Source: CALEMW01 sp035447065 (lineage in GTDB: Bacteria; Krumholzibacteriota; Krumholzibacteriia; LZORAL124-64-63). From it: DNA of 64,000 nt. The position numbers and the translations under genes are program-made. Location: assembly GCA_035447065.1 (NCBI GenBank), contig DAOTGJ010000006.1:1-64000 (forward strand). Direction: 5' to 3'. This document shows positions 21,447 through 32,730 of the stretch, in pieces. Every line of letters starts with the position of its first letter. The first letter of the stretch is position 1. The notes under the pieces are model-generated. The model was given only the letters and a program-made list of their open reading frames with translations. It ran no database searches and was not told where the DNA came from.

Positions 21447-21464
21447 GGAAAGGACCCCGCTGTC

Positions 21465-22007
21465 ATGAGCACTCCGCTGAACGACGGCAAGACATTCGCG
21501 CTGGAGGGGGAGGACCGCACGCGCTTCGACGCGCTGCTGGCCCAGTACCCCACCAAGCGCAGCGCGGTGATGCCGGCGCTTTGGATCATCCAGGACCGCC
21601 ACGGCCACGTGAGCGACGCCGCGGTGACCTGGCTCGCCGGCGAGCTGGAGCTCAGCGAGGCCAAGATCCGCGAGGTGCTGAGCTTCTACTTCATGTACCG
21701 CGAGACGCCCCAGGCCGAGCACGTGCTGCAGGTCTGCCACAACATCAGCTGCCACATCATGGGCGCGCGCACGGTGCTGACCCACCTGGAGAAGAAGCTG
21801 GGCGTGCGGCTGGGCGAGACCACCGCCGACGGCAAGTTCGCCCTGGAGGGCGTGGAGTGCCTGGGGGCCTGCGGCATGGGGCCCTGCATGCAGGTGGGCA
21901 AGCACCTGTACGAGCACCTCACCCCGGAGAAGTGCGACGCCGTCCTGGAGAGCATGCGCAAGGGCGAACCCCTGCGCCCGGACACCGACCGGGAGCTGGA
22001 GGCCTAG
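21465..22007 (+). CDS. nuoE: NADH-quinone oxidoreductase subunit E
   Basis: This 180-aa thioredoxin-like [2Fe-2S] subunit provides N1a of the NADH-oxidising module. The ligands are in VCHNISC and ECLGACGMGP. A helical N-terminal bundle (RTRFDALLAQYPTKRSAVMP) precedes the cluster domain, as in the family. It lies one base before nuoF, so the pair is co-translated. Confidence 0.95.
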   Translation: MSTPLNDGKTFALEGEDRTRFDALLAQYPTKRSAVMPALWIIQDRHGHVSDAAVTWLAGELELSEAKIREVLSFYFMYRETPQAEHVLQVCHNISCHIMGARTVLTHLEKKLGVRLGETTADGKFALEGVECLGACGMGPCMQVGKHLYEHLTPEKCDAVLESMRKGEPLRPDTDRELEA

Positions 22008-22008
22008 G

Positions 22009-23310
22009 ATGAGCCACGAGCAGTACAAGATCCTCTCCAAGCGCTTCGGACGCCGCGACGCCCACAAGCTGGCCGTGTACGAGGCCGAGGGCGGCTACGC
22101 GGCCCTGCGCAAGGCCCTGCAGCAGGGGCGCGAGAAGGTCATCGAGGAGGTCAAGGAGGCGGGCCTGCGCGGCCGCGGCGGCGCCGGCTTCCCCACGGGC
22201 GTGAAGTGGGGCTTCGTGCCCAAGGACGCCGAGACCGTGTACTTCATGGTCAACGCCGACGAGTCCGAGCCCGGCACCTTCAAGGACCGCTTCCTCATGG
22301 ACTACGACCCGCACCTGGTGCTGGAGGGGAGCATCATCTCCAGCTACGCCGTGCGTGCGAGCCTCTGCGTGATCTACATCCGCGGCGAGTTCGGCTGGCT
22401 CATCGACCGCATGCAGGCCGCCGTGGACGAGGCCTACGCAAAGGGCTACCTGGGCAAGGACATCCTGGGCAGCGGCTACGACCTGCAGGTCATCGTGCAC
22501 AAGGGAGCCGGCGCCTACATCTGCGGCGAGGAGACCGGGCTGATCAACTCGGTGACCGGCCGCAAGGGCCAGCCCAGCATCAAGCCGCCGTTTCCCGCCG
22601 TGCAGGGCTTCCTGGACAAGCCCACGGTGGTCAACAACGTGGAGTCGGTGGCGGCGGTGCCGCACATCGTGACCAACGGCGCCGCGGAGTACCGCAAGTT
22701 CGGCACGGAGAAGTCCGCGGGCACCAAGCTGTTCAGCGTGAGCGGCCCGGTGCGCAACCCCGGCGTGCACGAGATCCCGCTGGGCCTGCCGTTCAAGGAG
22801 TTCTTCCACGACTGGCTGGGCGGCATGGCCGACGGCGAGAAGCTCAAGGCCGTGATCGTGGGCGGCAGCTCGGTGCCCGTGCTGACCGCCGACGAGGCCA
22901 TGGGCATCGACCTGGACTACGAGTCCTGCGGCGCGGCCGGCACCATGCTGGGCTCCGGCGGCATGATCATCATCCCCGAGCGCTGCGACATGGTGGAGCT
23001 GATCCAGGTGCTCATGCACTTCTACTGGGACGAGTCCTGCGGCCAGTGCACGCCCTGCCGCGAGGGCACGGGCTGGCTGCACAAGCTGGTGCGCAAGCTG
23101 CGCCGCGGCGAGGGCACGGCCGAGGACCTGGCGCTGATCGAGAAGGTGTGCGAGGGCATGGCCGGGCTGACCATCTGCCCCCTGTCCGACGCCGCGGTGA
23201 TGCCCATGCGGTCCTTCCTGCAGAAGTTCCGATCCGAGTTCGAGGCCCTGGTGGCGGGGGAGGACCAGGACGGTCCCCAGACCCGCTGGGCGCGGGAATA
23301 CAGGAGCTGA
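22009..23310 (+). CDS. nuoF: NADH-quinone oxidoreductase subunit F
   Basis: The 433-aa NADH- and FMN-binding subunit shows the glycine-rich nucleotide loop GRGGAGFPTGVKW, the NADESEPGTFKDR segment and YICGEETGLINS. The N3 cluster ligands are in ESCGQCTPCREG and a later Cys in LTICPLSD. It oxidises NADH and passes electrons via FMN into the iron-sulphur chain. The length is normal for the family. Confidence 0.97.
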   Translation: MSHEQYKILSKRFGRRDAHKLAVYEAEGGYAALRKALQQGREKVIEEVKEAGLRGRGGAGFPTGVKWGFVPKDAETVYFMVNADESEPGTFKDRFLMDYDPHLVLEGSIISSYAVRASLCVIYIRGEFGWLIDRMQAAVDEAYAKGYLGKDILGSGYDLQVIVHKGAGAYICGEETGLINSVTGRKGQPSIKPPFPAVQGFLDKPTVVNNVESVAAVPHIVTNGAAEYRKFGTEKSAGTKLFSVSGPVRNPGVHEIPLGLPFKEFFHDWLGGMADGEKLKAVIVGGSSVPVLTADEAMGIDLDYESCGAAGTMLGSGGMIIIPERCDMVELIQVLMHFYWDESCGQCTPCREGTGWLHKLVRKLRRGEGTAEDLALIEKVCEGMAGLTICPLSDAAVMPMRSFLQKFRSEFEALVAGEDQDGPQTRWAREYRS

Positions 23311-23312
23311 CG

Positions 23313-24890
23313 ATGGCCCAGGAGCAGACGATGGTCACAGTCAAGATCGACGGGCAGGAGCTGCAGTTCCCCGCGGGAACGCTGCTCTTCGACGCCTGCC
23401 GCGAGGCCCGCGGCGAGGCCCTGCCGCACTTCTGCTACCACCCGGACCTGCCGGTTGCCGGCGTCTGCCGCCTCTGCCAGGTGGAGGTGGAGGGCATGCC
23501 CAAGCTCACCATCGCGTGCAACACCACGGTGCGCGACGGCATGGTGGTGCACACGCGCAGCGAGCGGGTGCGGAAGGCGTCCCAGCAGATCCTGGAGATG
23601 CACCTGATCAACCACCCGGTGGACTGCCCCATCTGCGACCAGGCCGGCGAGTGCGGCCTGCAGGACCAGTACATGAACTACGGCCTGTACGAGTCCGAGG
23701 TGGAGAAGCGGGACAAGGTGCACAAGGCCAAGGCCCAGGTCATCGGACCCCACGTGATCCTGGACAAGGAACGCTGCGTGCTCTGCAGCCGCTGCGTGCG
23801 CTTCTGCGACACGGTGACCGGCACCTCGGAGCTGGGCATCTTCCAGCGCGGCGACCGCGCGGAGATCGGCATCGCCCCGGGCAAGGAGCTGAGCAACGCC
23901 TACAGCCTCAACACGGTGGACATCTGCCCCGTGGGGGCCCTGACCAGCCGCGACTTCCGCTTCAAGAAGCGCGTGTGGCTGCTCAAGAGCACCCGCACGG
24001 TCTGCCACGGCTGCGCCACCGGCTGCAGCGTGCGCGTGGACCACGAGGGCGACCGCATCTATCGCCTGAAGCCCGAGCTGAACCGCGAGGTCAACGGGCC
24101 CTGGATGTGCGACCAGGGCCGGCTCACCTACCGCTCCGTGCACTCGGAGAAGCGCCTGGCCGCGCCCCTGCTGCGCCGCGACGGCGGTCAGGTGGAGGTT
24201 CCCTGGGCCGAGGCCCTGGCGGCGGTGAAGGAGGCCGGCGCTCCGGGCGCCTGGATCGCCTCGCCGCAGCAGACCCTGGAGGAGCTGGCGCTCTTCGCGG
24301 CCCTGGCCGGCGACGCCCCCCGCAGCGGCGGCGTGAGCACGGCGGGGCGGGGCGAGGGCGACGCCATCCTCATCGACGCGGACAAGACCCCCAACCGCGC
24401 GGCCCTGGACTGGACCGGCCTGCCCCAGCACGACGCCGGCGCCCTGATCGGCCTGATCAAGGGGACCAAGGGCGCGGTGCTGGTCTACGGCGGCGATCCC
24501 GCCGCCGAGGCCGAGGGCTTCCTGGCCGCCGTGGGCGGCCGGCCGCTGATCTACCTGGGCACCCACCGCAACGCCACCAGCGAGGCGGCGGCCGTGGTGC
24601 TGCCCGTGAGCGCCTGGGCCGAGCGCGACGGCCTGCTGGTCAACCGCCAGGGCCGCGTGCAGGCGTCCCGCCGCGCCGTGGCCAGGCCCGAGCAGGCCCG
24701 CGAGGACTGGCGCCTGCTGGCCGACTGGCTGCGCGAGTCCGGCGCCGAGGACGCGCCCGCCGGCCTGCCGGCCCTGCGCCGCTGGGTGGCCGAACGCGTG
24801 CCCGCCGTGTCCGGACTGGACCTCAACGCCCTGCCCGCCGCGGGCGCCGTCCCCGCCGGGGCGGCCAGCGGCGCCGGAGGTGAACGATGA
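23313..24890 (+). CDS. nuoG: NADH-quinone oxidoreductase subunit G, short form
   Basis: The 525-aa subunit binds N1b (CYHPDLPVAGVCRLCQ plus Cys in IACNT), N5 (HPVDCPICDQAGECGLQD) and N4 (CVLCSRCVRFC with Cys in DICPVGAL). The sequence VCHGCATGCSV with a later MCDQG gives a full ligand set for N7, which many NuoG proteins lack. The molybdopterin-like C-terminal part is much reduced: E. coli NuoG is about 900 aa. A Pro/Ala/Gly-rich tail ends the protein. The start has AGGAG 6 nt upstream; the stop overlaps the nuoH start (ATGA). Confidence 0.93.
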   Translation: MAQEQTMVTVKIDGQELQFPAGTLLFDACREARGEALPHFCYHPDLPVAGVCRLCQVEVEGMPKLTIACNTTVRDGMVVHTRSERVRKASQQILEMHLINHPVDCPICDQAGECGLQDQYMNYGLYESEVEKRDKVHKAKAQVIGPHVILDKERCVLCSRCVRFCDTVTGTSELGIFQRGDRAEIGIAPGKELSNAYSLNTVDICPVGALTSRDFRFKKRVWLLKSTRTVCHGCATGCSVRVDHEGDRIYRLKPELNREVNGPWMCDQGRLTYRSVHSEKRLAAPLLRRDGGQVEVPWAEALAAVKEAGAPGAWIASPQQTLEELALFAALAGDAPRSGGVSTAGRGEGDAILIDADKTPNRAALDWTGLPQHDAGALIGLIKGTKGAVLVYGGDPAAEAEGFLAAVGGRPLIYLGTHRNATSEAAAVVLPVSAWAERDGLLVNRQGRVQASRRAVARPEQAREDWRLLADWLRESGAEDAPAGLPALRRWVAERVPAVSGLDLNALPAAGAVPAGAASGAGGER

Positions 24891-26161
24891 TCGAACTGGC
24901 GGCCGCCACCCTGGCCAAGATCGCCTTCCTGCTCGCGGTGATCCTGGGCCTGGTCCCGGTGCTGATCTGGGCGGAGCGCAAGGGCTCGGCCTTCATCCAG
25001 GACCGCACCGGCCCCAACCGCGCCAGCGTGGCGGGCATCCGCCTGGGCGGCCTGGTGCATCCCATCGCCGACGTGCTCAAGCTCCTGTTCAAGGAGGACG
25101 TGCGGCCGGCCCAGGTGCACGGCGGGCTGTACGCCCTGGCGCCGTTCCTGGTGTTCTTCGTGTCGCTGCTGACCTATGCGGTGCTGCCCTTCGGCGACTA
25201 CCTGCAGGTGGGGGACCAGCGCTTCCCGCTGGTGGTGGCGGATCTGGACGTGGGCATCCTCTACATCCTGGCCATCGCCAGCCTGGGCACCTACGGCGTG
25301 GTCATGGGCGGCTGGGCTTCCAACAACAAGTACACGTTCCTGGGCGCGCTGCGCTCGTCGTCGCAGATGATCAGCTACGAGATCAGCATGGGCCTGGCCA
25401 TCATGGGCCTGATCCTGATCTCGGGCAGCCTGCGCCTGACGGAGATCGTGGCGGATCAGGGACGTCTGCTCTGGGGCTTCCTGCCCGCCTGGGGCGTGGT
25501 GGTGCAGCCGCTGGGCGCGGTGCTCTTCATCACCGCCGTCTTCGCCGAGACCAACCGCAACCCCTTCGACCTGCCCGAGGGCGAGTCGGAGCTGGTCTCG
25601 GGCTACCACCTGGAGTACAGCTCCATGAAGTTCGCCCTGTTCTTCATGGCCGAGTACACCAACATGGTCATCGCCTCGGCCATGATCACCACGCTGTTCT
25701 TCGGGGGCTGGAACATCCCCTGGCTGTCGCGCGAGGTCATCGAGGCCAACGCCGGCGTGGTGGTGCCCGCGGTGATGGTGCTCAAGATCGCGGTGCTGGG
25801 CGCGGCCTCGCTGCTGCTGCTGCGCCGCGCCGCCCGCGAGAAGGGCAAGTTCGGCGACGCCCGCGACCGCGAGCCCGGACTGCTGGGCGTGATCTTCGGC
25901 GTGCTGGCCCTGCTGGTGGCCGCCGGCTTCGCCCTGAAGCCCTGGGCCATCGGGCCACAGGCCGCGTCGGTGGCCGCCACGCTGCTGCAGGTGGGCGCCT
26001 TCGTGGGCAAGGTGGTCTTCTTCTGCTGGTTCTTCATCTGGGTGCGCTGGACGCTGCCGCGCTTCCGCTACGACCAGCTGATGGGCCTGGGCTGGAAGGT
26101 CATGCTGCCGCTGGCGCTGGTGAACCTGGTGATCACGGCCGTGTGGCTGGCCGTCTTCTAG
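24887..26161 (+). CDS. nuoH: NADH-quinone oxidoreductase subunit H
   Basis: The 424-aa membrane subunit, with about eight TM helices, seals the quinone tunnel. Signature segments include WAERKGSAFIQDRTGPNR, the ETNRNPFDLPEGESELVSGY loop and the RYDQLMGLGWK C-terminal motif. At 424 aa it is longer than the typical 325-350. The extra length comes partly from a loop near residues 320-330 (REKGKFGDARDREPG) and added helices. Translation is coupled to nuoG by ATGA. Confidence 0.95.
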   Translation: MIELAAATLAKIAFLLAVILGLVPVLIWAERKGSAFIQDRTGPNRASVAGIRLGGLVHPIADVLKLLFKEDVRPAQVHGGLYALAPFLVFFVSLLTYAVLPFGDYLQVGDQRFPLVVADLDVGILYILAIASLGTYGVVMGGWASNNKYTFLGALRSSSQMISYEISMGLAIMGLILISGSLRLTEIVADQGRLLWGFLPAWGVVVQPLGAVLFITAVFAETNRNPFDLPEGESELVSGYHLEYSSMKFALFFMAEYTNMVIASAMITTLFFGGWNIPWLSREVIEANAGVVVPAVMVLKIAVLGAASLLLLRRAAREKGKFGDARDREPGLLGVIFGVLALLVAAGFALKPWAIGPQAASVAATLLQVGAFVGKVVFFCWFFIWVRWTLPRFRYDQLMGLGWKVMLPLALVNLVITAVWLAVF

Positions 26162-26193
26162 ATCGGAACGACCCCACCCGGGGGGAGAGGTCG

Positions 26194-26697
26194 ATGCAGA
26201 CATACAGGAAAGTCCACTCCTACGGCGGGAAGCTGACCCTGGCCGAGCGGATGTATCTCCCCGAGATCTTCCGCGGCCTGGGCATCACCATCCGCCACGT
26301 GGTGCGCAACCTCCTGCACATGGGCGAGATGCCCACCATGCAGTACCCGGAGGAGCACCGCGAGTACAGCGGCCGCTTCCGCGGCCGGCACCGCCTCATG
26401 CAGCGGGACGACGGCTCGCCCCGCTGCGTGGCCTGCATGATGTGCAGCACGGCGTGTCCCGCCGACTGCATCCACATCGTGGCGGGGGAGCACCCGGATT
26501 CCAGCATCGAGAAGTTCCCGCAGAGCTTCGACATCGATCTGCTGCGCTGCGTGTACTGCGGCCTCTGCGAGGAGGCCTGCCCGTGCGACGCCATCCGCAT
26601 GGACACGGGCATCTACGAGATCGGCGCCGACAACCGGGCGGCGTTCTTCGTGGACAAGGAGTTCCTGCTCAACAATACGACGGACGGCACCAAGTAG
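26194..26697 (+). CDS. nuoI: NADH-quinone oxidoreductase subunit I
   Basis: This 167-aa 8Fe ferredoxin-like subunit carries clusters N6a and N6b. The ligand sets are CVACMMCSTACPADC and CVYCGLCEEACPCD. The amphipathic N-terminus (LGITIRHVVRNLL) docks on the membrane arm. GGGGGAGAGG lies just before the ATG. It links the peripheral arm to NuoB. Confidence 0.96.
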   Translation: MQTYRKVHSYGGKLTLAERMYLPEIFRGLGITIRHVVRNLLHMGEMPTMQYPEEHREYSGRFRGRHRLMQRDDGSPRCVACMMCSTACPADCIHIVAGEHPDSSIEKFPQSFDIDLLRCVYCGLCEEACPCDAIRMDTGIYEIGADNRAAFFVDKEFLLNNTTDGTK

Positions 26698-26717
26698 CCG
26701 CGACGGGGAGGCCCAAG

Positions 26718-27230
26718 GTGGAATCGGCCCTGTTCTATGTCTTCGGAGCGCTGATGCTGGCGGGCGCGGTGCTGACCGTGACCAGCCGCAGCGCGGTCAA
26801 CGCCGCGGTGTGGCTGGTGTTCAGCTTCGTGTGCGCGTCGGGCATCTTCGCCCTGCTCTCCGCGCCGTTCCTGGCGATCCTGCAGATCCTGATCTACGCG
26901 GGCGCCATCATGGTGCTGTTCCTCTTCGTGATCATGATGCTGCAGGGGCCGGAGCTGAAGGACGAGCGCGCGCGGCGGTCGCCCCTGACGCTGGCGGTGC
27001 AGGTGCTGCCCGCGGGCGCCCTGGCCGTCACCCTGCTGGCCTGGCTGGCGCGGGGCGGCGGCGCGGGCTTCGGCGGCGCGGCGGCGGTCACGGGCACGGC
27101 GGAGGCGGTGGCCTCGCTGCTGCTGAACCGCTACCTGCTGGCCTTCGAGGTGATCTCGCTGGTGCTGCTGGTGGCGATCATCGGCGCCCTGTCCCTGGGC
27201 CGCAAGGAGGAGGACAAGCCGTGGCGGTAG
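26718..27230 (+). CDS. nuoJ: NADH-quinone oxidoreductase subunit J
   Basis: This 170-aa, five-helix membrane subunit contains FLAILQILIYAGAIMVLFLF, the conserved TM3 region with its pi-bulge implicated in proton pumping. The start is GTG, with GGGGAGG upstream. The end overlaps nuoK by ten bases. Confidence 0.93.
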   Translation: MESALFYVFGALMLAGAVLTVTSRSAVNAAVWLVFSFVCASGIFALLSAPFLAILQILIYAGAIMVLFLFVIMMLQGPELKDERARRSPLTLAVQVLPAGALAVTLLAWLARGGGAGFGGAAAVTGTAEAVASLLLNRYLLAFEVISLVLLVAIIGALSLGRKEEDKPWR

Positions 27231-27526
27231 GACTGACCCATTACCTGGTGCTGGCCGGCGCCCTGTTCCTGACCGGGACGGCGGGCGTCCTCCTGCGCCG
27301 CAACACCCTGATCATGTTCATGAGCATCGAGATCATGCTCTCGGCCGTGAACATCGTCTTCGCCGCGTACAGCCGCGCCCTGGGCGACCTGTCCGGCCAC
27401 GTGTTCGTGCTGATGAACTTCGCCGTGGCCGCCGCGGAGGCGGCCATCGGGCTGGCGATCCTGGTGGAGATCTATCGGCTGCGCCGCTCGGTGGACGTCG
27501 ATGGTCTCAAGACCCTGATGGAGTGA
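27221..27526 (+). CDS. nuoK: NADH-quinone oxidoreductase subunit K
   Basis: The 101-aa subunit has the three-TM MrpC-like fold. The buried glutamates needed for proton transfer are present in IMFMSIEIMLSAVN (TM2) and in AAAEAAIGLAIL (TM3). The GTG start sits after AAGGAGGAGG inside the end of nuoJ, so translation is coupled. Confidence 0.94.
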   Translation: MAVGLTHYLVLAGALFLTGTAGVLLRRNTLIMFMSIEIMLSAVNIVFAAYSRALGDLSGHVFVLMNFAVAAAEAAIGLAILVEIYRLRRSVDVDGLKTLME

Positions 27527-27530
27527 TGCC

Positions 27531-29573
<2,043 letters not shown>

Positions 29574-29583
29574 GGGAGGGACC

Positions 29584-31158
29584 GTGACCTACGTGACCGA
29601 TCACATCCTGTCCTGGGTGACCTTCGTGCCGCTGGCCGGCGCGCTGCTGGTCTGGCTGCTGGGCCGGCGCGACGCCTGGGCCCGGGTCATGGCCCTGGGC
29701 GTGGCGCTCGTGGACTTCGTGCTGAGCCTGCACCTGGTCTGGCACTTCCAGACCGGCGTGGCCGCGGACCAGTTCGTGGAGAAGGCGGCCTGGCTGGGCG
29801 ACGGCAAGATCAACTACGCCCTCGGGCTGGACGGCGTGTCCCTGTGGCTGGTGCTGCTCACCACGTTCCTGGGGCCGCTGGTCATCCTCAGCACCTGGAA
29901 GGCCATCACGTCGCGGGTGCGGGAGGCCATGGGCTTCCTGCTGTTCCTGCAGGCGGCCATGATCGGCACCTTCCTCGCGCGGGACATGCTGCTGTTCTAC
30001 ATCTTCTGGGAAGCCATGCTGATCCCCATGTACTTCATCATCGGCATCTGGGGCGGCGACCGCCGCATCTACGCCTCGGTGAAGTTCTTCATCTACACCA
30101 TGGTGGGATCGGTCTTCATGCTGGTGGCCATCCTGTACTGCTACCGCCTGGCCGGCAGCATGGCCCTGGAGGATTTTCTGGCCCTGAGCCTGAGCCACGG
30201 CGAGCAGGCCTGGCTGTTCGTGGCCTTCGCGCTGGCCTTCGCCATCAAGGTGCCCCTGTTCCCGTTCCACACCTGGCTTCCCGACGCCCACGTGGAGGCG
30301 CCCACGGCCGGCTCGGTGATCCTGGCGGGCATCCTGCTGAAGATGGGCACCTACGGCCTGCTGCGCTTCGCCATCCCGCTGTTCCCGCACGCGGCGCTGA
30401 CGCTGGGGCCGTGGCTGGCCTGGCTGGCGGTCATCGGCATCATCTACGGGGCCCTGGTGGCCCTGGTGCAGAAGGACGTGAAGAAGCTGGTGGCGTACTC
30501 CTCGGTGAGCCACCTGGGCTTCGTGGTGCTGGGCCTGTTCAGCCTCACCGCCACCGGCGTGGCGGGCGGCGTGTACCAGATGCTGGCCCACGGCCTGAGC
30601 ACCGGCGCGCTCTTCCTCCTGGTGGGCGTGATCTACGAGCGGCGGCACACGCGCCAGATCGCCGACTTCGGCGGCCTGGCCCACCAGATGCCGGCGTACG
30701 CGGCGGTCTTCATGTTCGTGACCCTGGCCAGCGTGGGCCTGCCCGGCCTCTGCGGCTTCACGGGCGAGTTCATGATCCTCTTCGGCAGCTTCGGCAGCAC
30801 GCTGCTGCCCCACGCCAAGCTGCTGGTGGTGCTGGCGGCCACGGGCGTGGTGCTGGGCGCCATCTACATGCTCTGGATGTACCAGCGCGTGTTCCTGGGC
30901 AAGCTGGTGCACGAAGAGAACAAGGGCCTGCCGGACCTCAGCCTGCGCGAGTGGGTGGTGCTGGTGCCCATCCTGGTCTTCATCCTGGTGCTGGGCGTGA
31001 AGCCCGCGCCGCTGGTCGACCGCATGCTGCCGTCGGTCGAAGCCCTCATGCAGCCGGTGGTCGAGGAGGCCGCCCGCGTCCAGGCGGTCCACGCGGCCGC
31101 GGACGCGATCCGCACGGCGCCGCCGGCGACCGTCGCGGCCACGGAGGTGGAACGATGA
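29584..31158 (+). CDS. nuoM: NADH-quinone oxidoreductase subunit M
   Basis: This 524-aa antiporter-like subunit has 14 TM helices. Family signatures include FYIFWEAMLIPMYFIIGIWG (with the key Glu), FAIKVPLFPFHTWLPDAHVE, and VALVQKDVKKLVAYSSVSHL. It provides the middle proton channel. The C-terminus extends about 35 residues in an Ala/Val-rich tail. The start is GTG. The stop overlaps nuoN. Confidence 0.96.
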   Translation: MTYVTDHILSWVTFVPLAGALLVWLLGRRDAWARVMALGVALVDFVLSLHLVWHFQTGVAADQFVEKAAWLGDGKINYALGLDGVSLWLVLLTTFLGPLVILSTWKAITSRVREAMGFLLFLQAAMIGTFLARDMLLFYIFWEAMLIPMYFIIGIWGGDRRIYASVKFFIYTMVGSVFMLVAILYCYRLAGSMALEDFLALSLSHGEQAWLFVAFALAFAIKVPLFPFHTWLPDAHVEAPTAGSVILAGILLKMGTYGLLRFAIPLFPHAALTLGPWLAWLAVIGIIYGALVALVQKDVKKLVAYSSVSHLGFVVLGLFSLTATGVAGGVYQMLAHGLSTGALFLLVGVIYERRHTRQIADFGGLAHQMPAYAAVFMFVTLASVGLPGLCGFTGEFMILFGSFGSTLLPHAKLLVVLAATGVVLGAIYMLWMYQRVFLGKLVHEENKGLPDLSLREWVVLVPILVFILVLGVKPAPLVDRMLPSVEALMQPVVEEAARVQAVHAAADAIRTAPPATVAATEVER

Positions 31159-32672
31159 CGCACGTCTCGGCGGCGCCGCTGGCGTCCCAGCTGTCCCAGC
31201 TGCTGCCCTACCTGATCCTGGCGGGCGGCGCTCTGCTGGTGATGCTGGTGGACTCCTTCGTGAAGAGCCTGCGCAAGGAGCACCTGAGCATGCTCACGCT
31301 GCTGGTGCTGCTGGGCGTGGCCGTGGCCCACGTGGCGGGCGGCGACCGCATCGGCGAGGCCGGGCTGCTCCACGGCATGCTGGCCGGCGATCAGTTCGCC
31401 TGGTACTTCAACCTGCTCTTCGTCTCCATCGCCCTGCTGACCACCACCTTCGCCAGCGGGCTCTACGACCGCGACGGCCGCTACCGCAGCGAGTTCTACC
31501 CGCTGGTGCTGCTGTCCACCCTGGGCATGATGCTGCTCACGGCCGCCACGGACCTCATGAGCGTGTTCCTGGCCATCGAGACCATGAGCCTGGCGGTGTA
31601 CGTGCTGGTGGCGGGCAACCGCGGGTCGTTGCGCAGCAGCGAGGCCGGCTTCAAGTACCTGATCCTGGGCGCCTTCTCCTCGGCCTTCCTGCTCATGGGC
31701 ATGGCCCTGCTCTACGGCCAGACCGGCGGCACGAGCTACGCGGAGATCGGCCGCGCCCTGGCCCGCGCCGGCGACGTGCCCCTGCTGCTGAAGACGGCCA
31801 CGGGCCTGATCCTGGTGGGCTTCGGCTTCAAGGTGGCCATGGTGCCCTTCCACATGTGGACGCCGGACGTGTACGAGGGCGCCCCCGCCTACGTCACCGG
31901 CTTCATGGCCACGGGCGTGAAGGCCGCCGCCACCGCCGCGCTGCTGCGCTTCGCCTGGCTGGCCCTGCCGGTGCTGGCCGACGTGTGGTTCCCCCTGCTG
32001 GCCGTGCTCACGGTGCTGACCATGACCCTGGGCAACGTGGTGGCCCTGAGCCAGAACTCCATCAAGCGCATGCTGGCCTACTCCAGCATCGCCCACGCCG
32101 GCTACCTGCTGCTGGGCGTGCTGGCCCTGCTGCAGACCGCGCGCACGGGTTTCGACACGGTGATGGGCCAGAGCGTGGGCGAGGCCGCGGGCGGCGCGGT
32201 GCTCTTCTACCTGGTGGCCTACGCCCTGATGAACCTGGGGGCCTTCGGCCTGGTGACCTACCTCTCGCGCTCGCGGATGGAGGAGGCCGACACCATCGCC
32301 GGCTACGCCGGGCTCGCGCGGCGCCGACCGGTGGCCGCGGCCGCCATGGCGGTCTTCATGTTCTCGCTGGCGGGCATCCCGCCCGCGGCGGGCTTCGTGG
32401 GGAAGTTCTACATCTTCGACGCCGTGGTGAAGGCCGGCCTGATCCCCCTGGCCATCTGGGGCGTGATCAACTCGCTGATCTCGGTCTTCTACTACCTGCG
32501 GGTGATCATGACCATGTACATGAAGCCGGCGGACGAGGAGGCCTACGAGGGCGGGAGCTGGGAGTCGGTCTTCGCCGCCGCGGTGCTGGCCGTCATGATC
32601 CTGGCCCTGGGCGTGCTGCCCGGCAGCCTGCACGGCCTCGCGGTGGGCACGTTCCGCTCGCTGGGCTTCTAG
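31155..32672 (+). CDS. nuoN: NADH-quinone oxidoreductase subunit N
   Basis: This 505-aa subunit is the third antiporter-like channel. Signature segments are FGFKVAMVPFHMWTPDVYEG, LSQNSIKRMLAYSSIAHAGY, and SLAGIPPAAGFVGKFYIF. It overlaps nuoM by ATGA and closes the operon. With the other twelve genes it makes a complete complex I, including the NADH-input module E-F-G. Confidence 0.96.
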   Translation: MTHVSAAPLASQLSQLLPYLILAGGALLVMLVDSFVKSLRKEHLSMLTLLVLLGVAVAHVAGGDRIGEAGLLHGMLAGDQFAWYFNLLFVSIALLTTTFASGLYDRDGRYRSEFYPLVLLSTLGMMLLTAATDLMSVFLAIETMSLAVYVLVAGNRGSLRSSEAGFKYLILGAFSSAFLLMGMALLYGQTGGTSYAEIGRALARAGDVPLLLKTATGLILVGFGFKVAMVPFHMWTPDVYEGAPAYVTGFMATGVKAAATAALLRFAWLALPVLADVWFPLLAVLTVLTMTLGNVVALSQNSIKRMLAYSSIAHAGYLLLGVLALLQTARTGFDTVMGQSVGEAAGGAVLFYLVAYALMNLGAFGLVTYLSRSRMEEADTIAGYAGLARRRPVAAAAMAVFMFSLAGIPPAAGFVGKFYIFDAVVKAGLIPLAIWGVINSLISVFYYLRVIMTMYMKPADEEAYEGGSWESVFAAAVLAVMILALGVLPGSLHGLAVGTFRSLGF

Positions 32673-32690
32673 CCCGCACGAACTCGACGA

Positions 32691-32728
32691 AGAACGAGGG
32701 CGGCCTCCCCGAAGGCCGCCCTCGTTCT
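32691..32728. terminator. nuo operon terminator
   Basis: A perfect 16-bp stem (AGAACGAGGGCGGCCT/AGGCCGCCCTCGTTCT) with a CCCCGA loop lies 18 bp after nuoN, followed by ATTTA on the plus strand. It also faces the end of the convergent acyl-CoA dehydrogenase gene and probably serves both. Confidence 0.85.
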
Positions 32729-32730
32729 AT

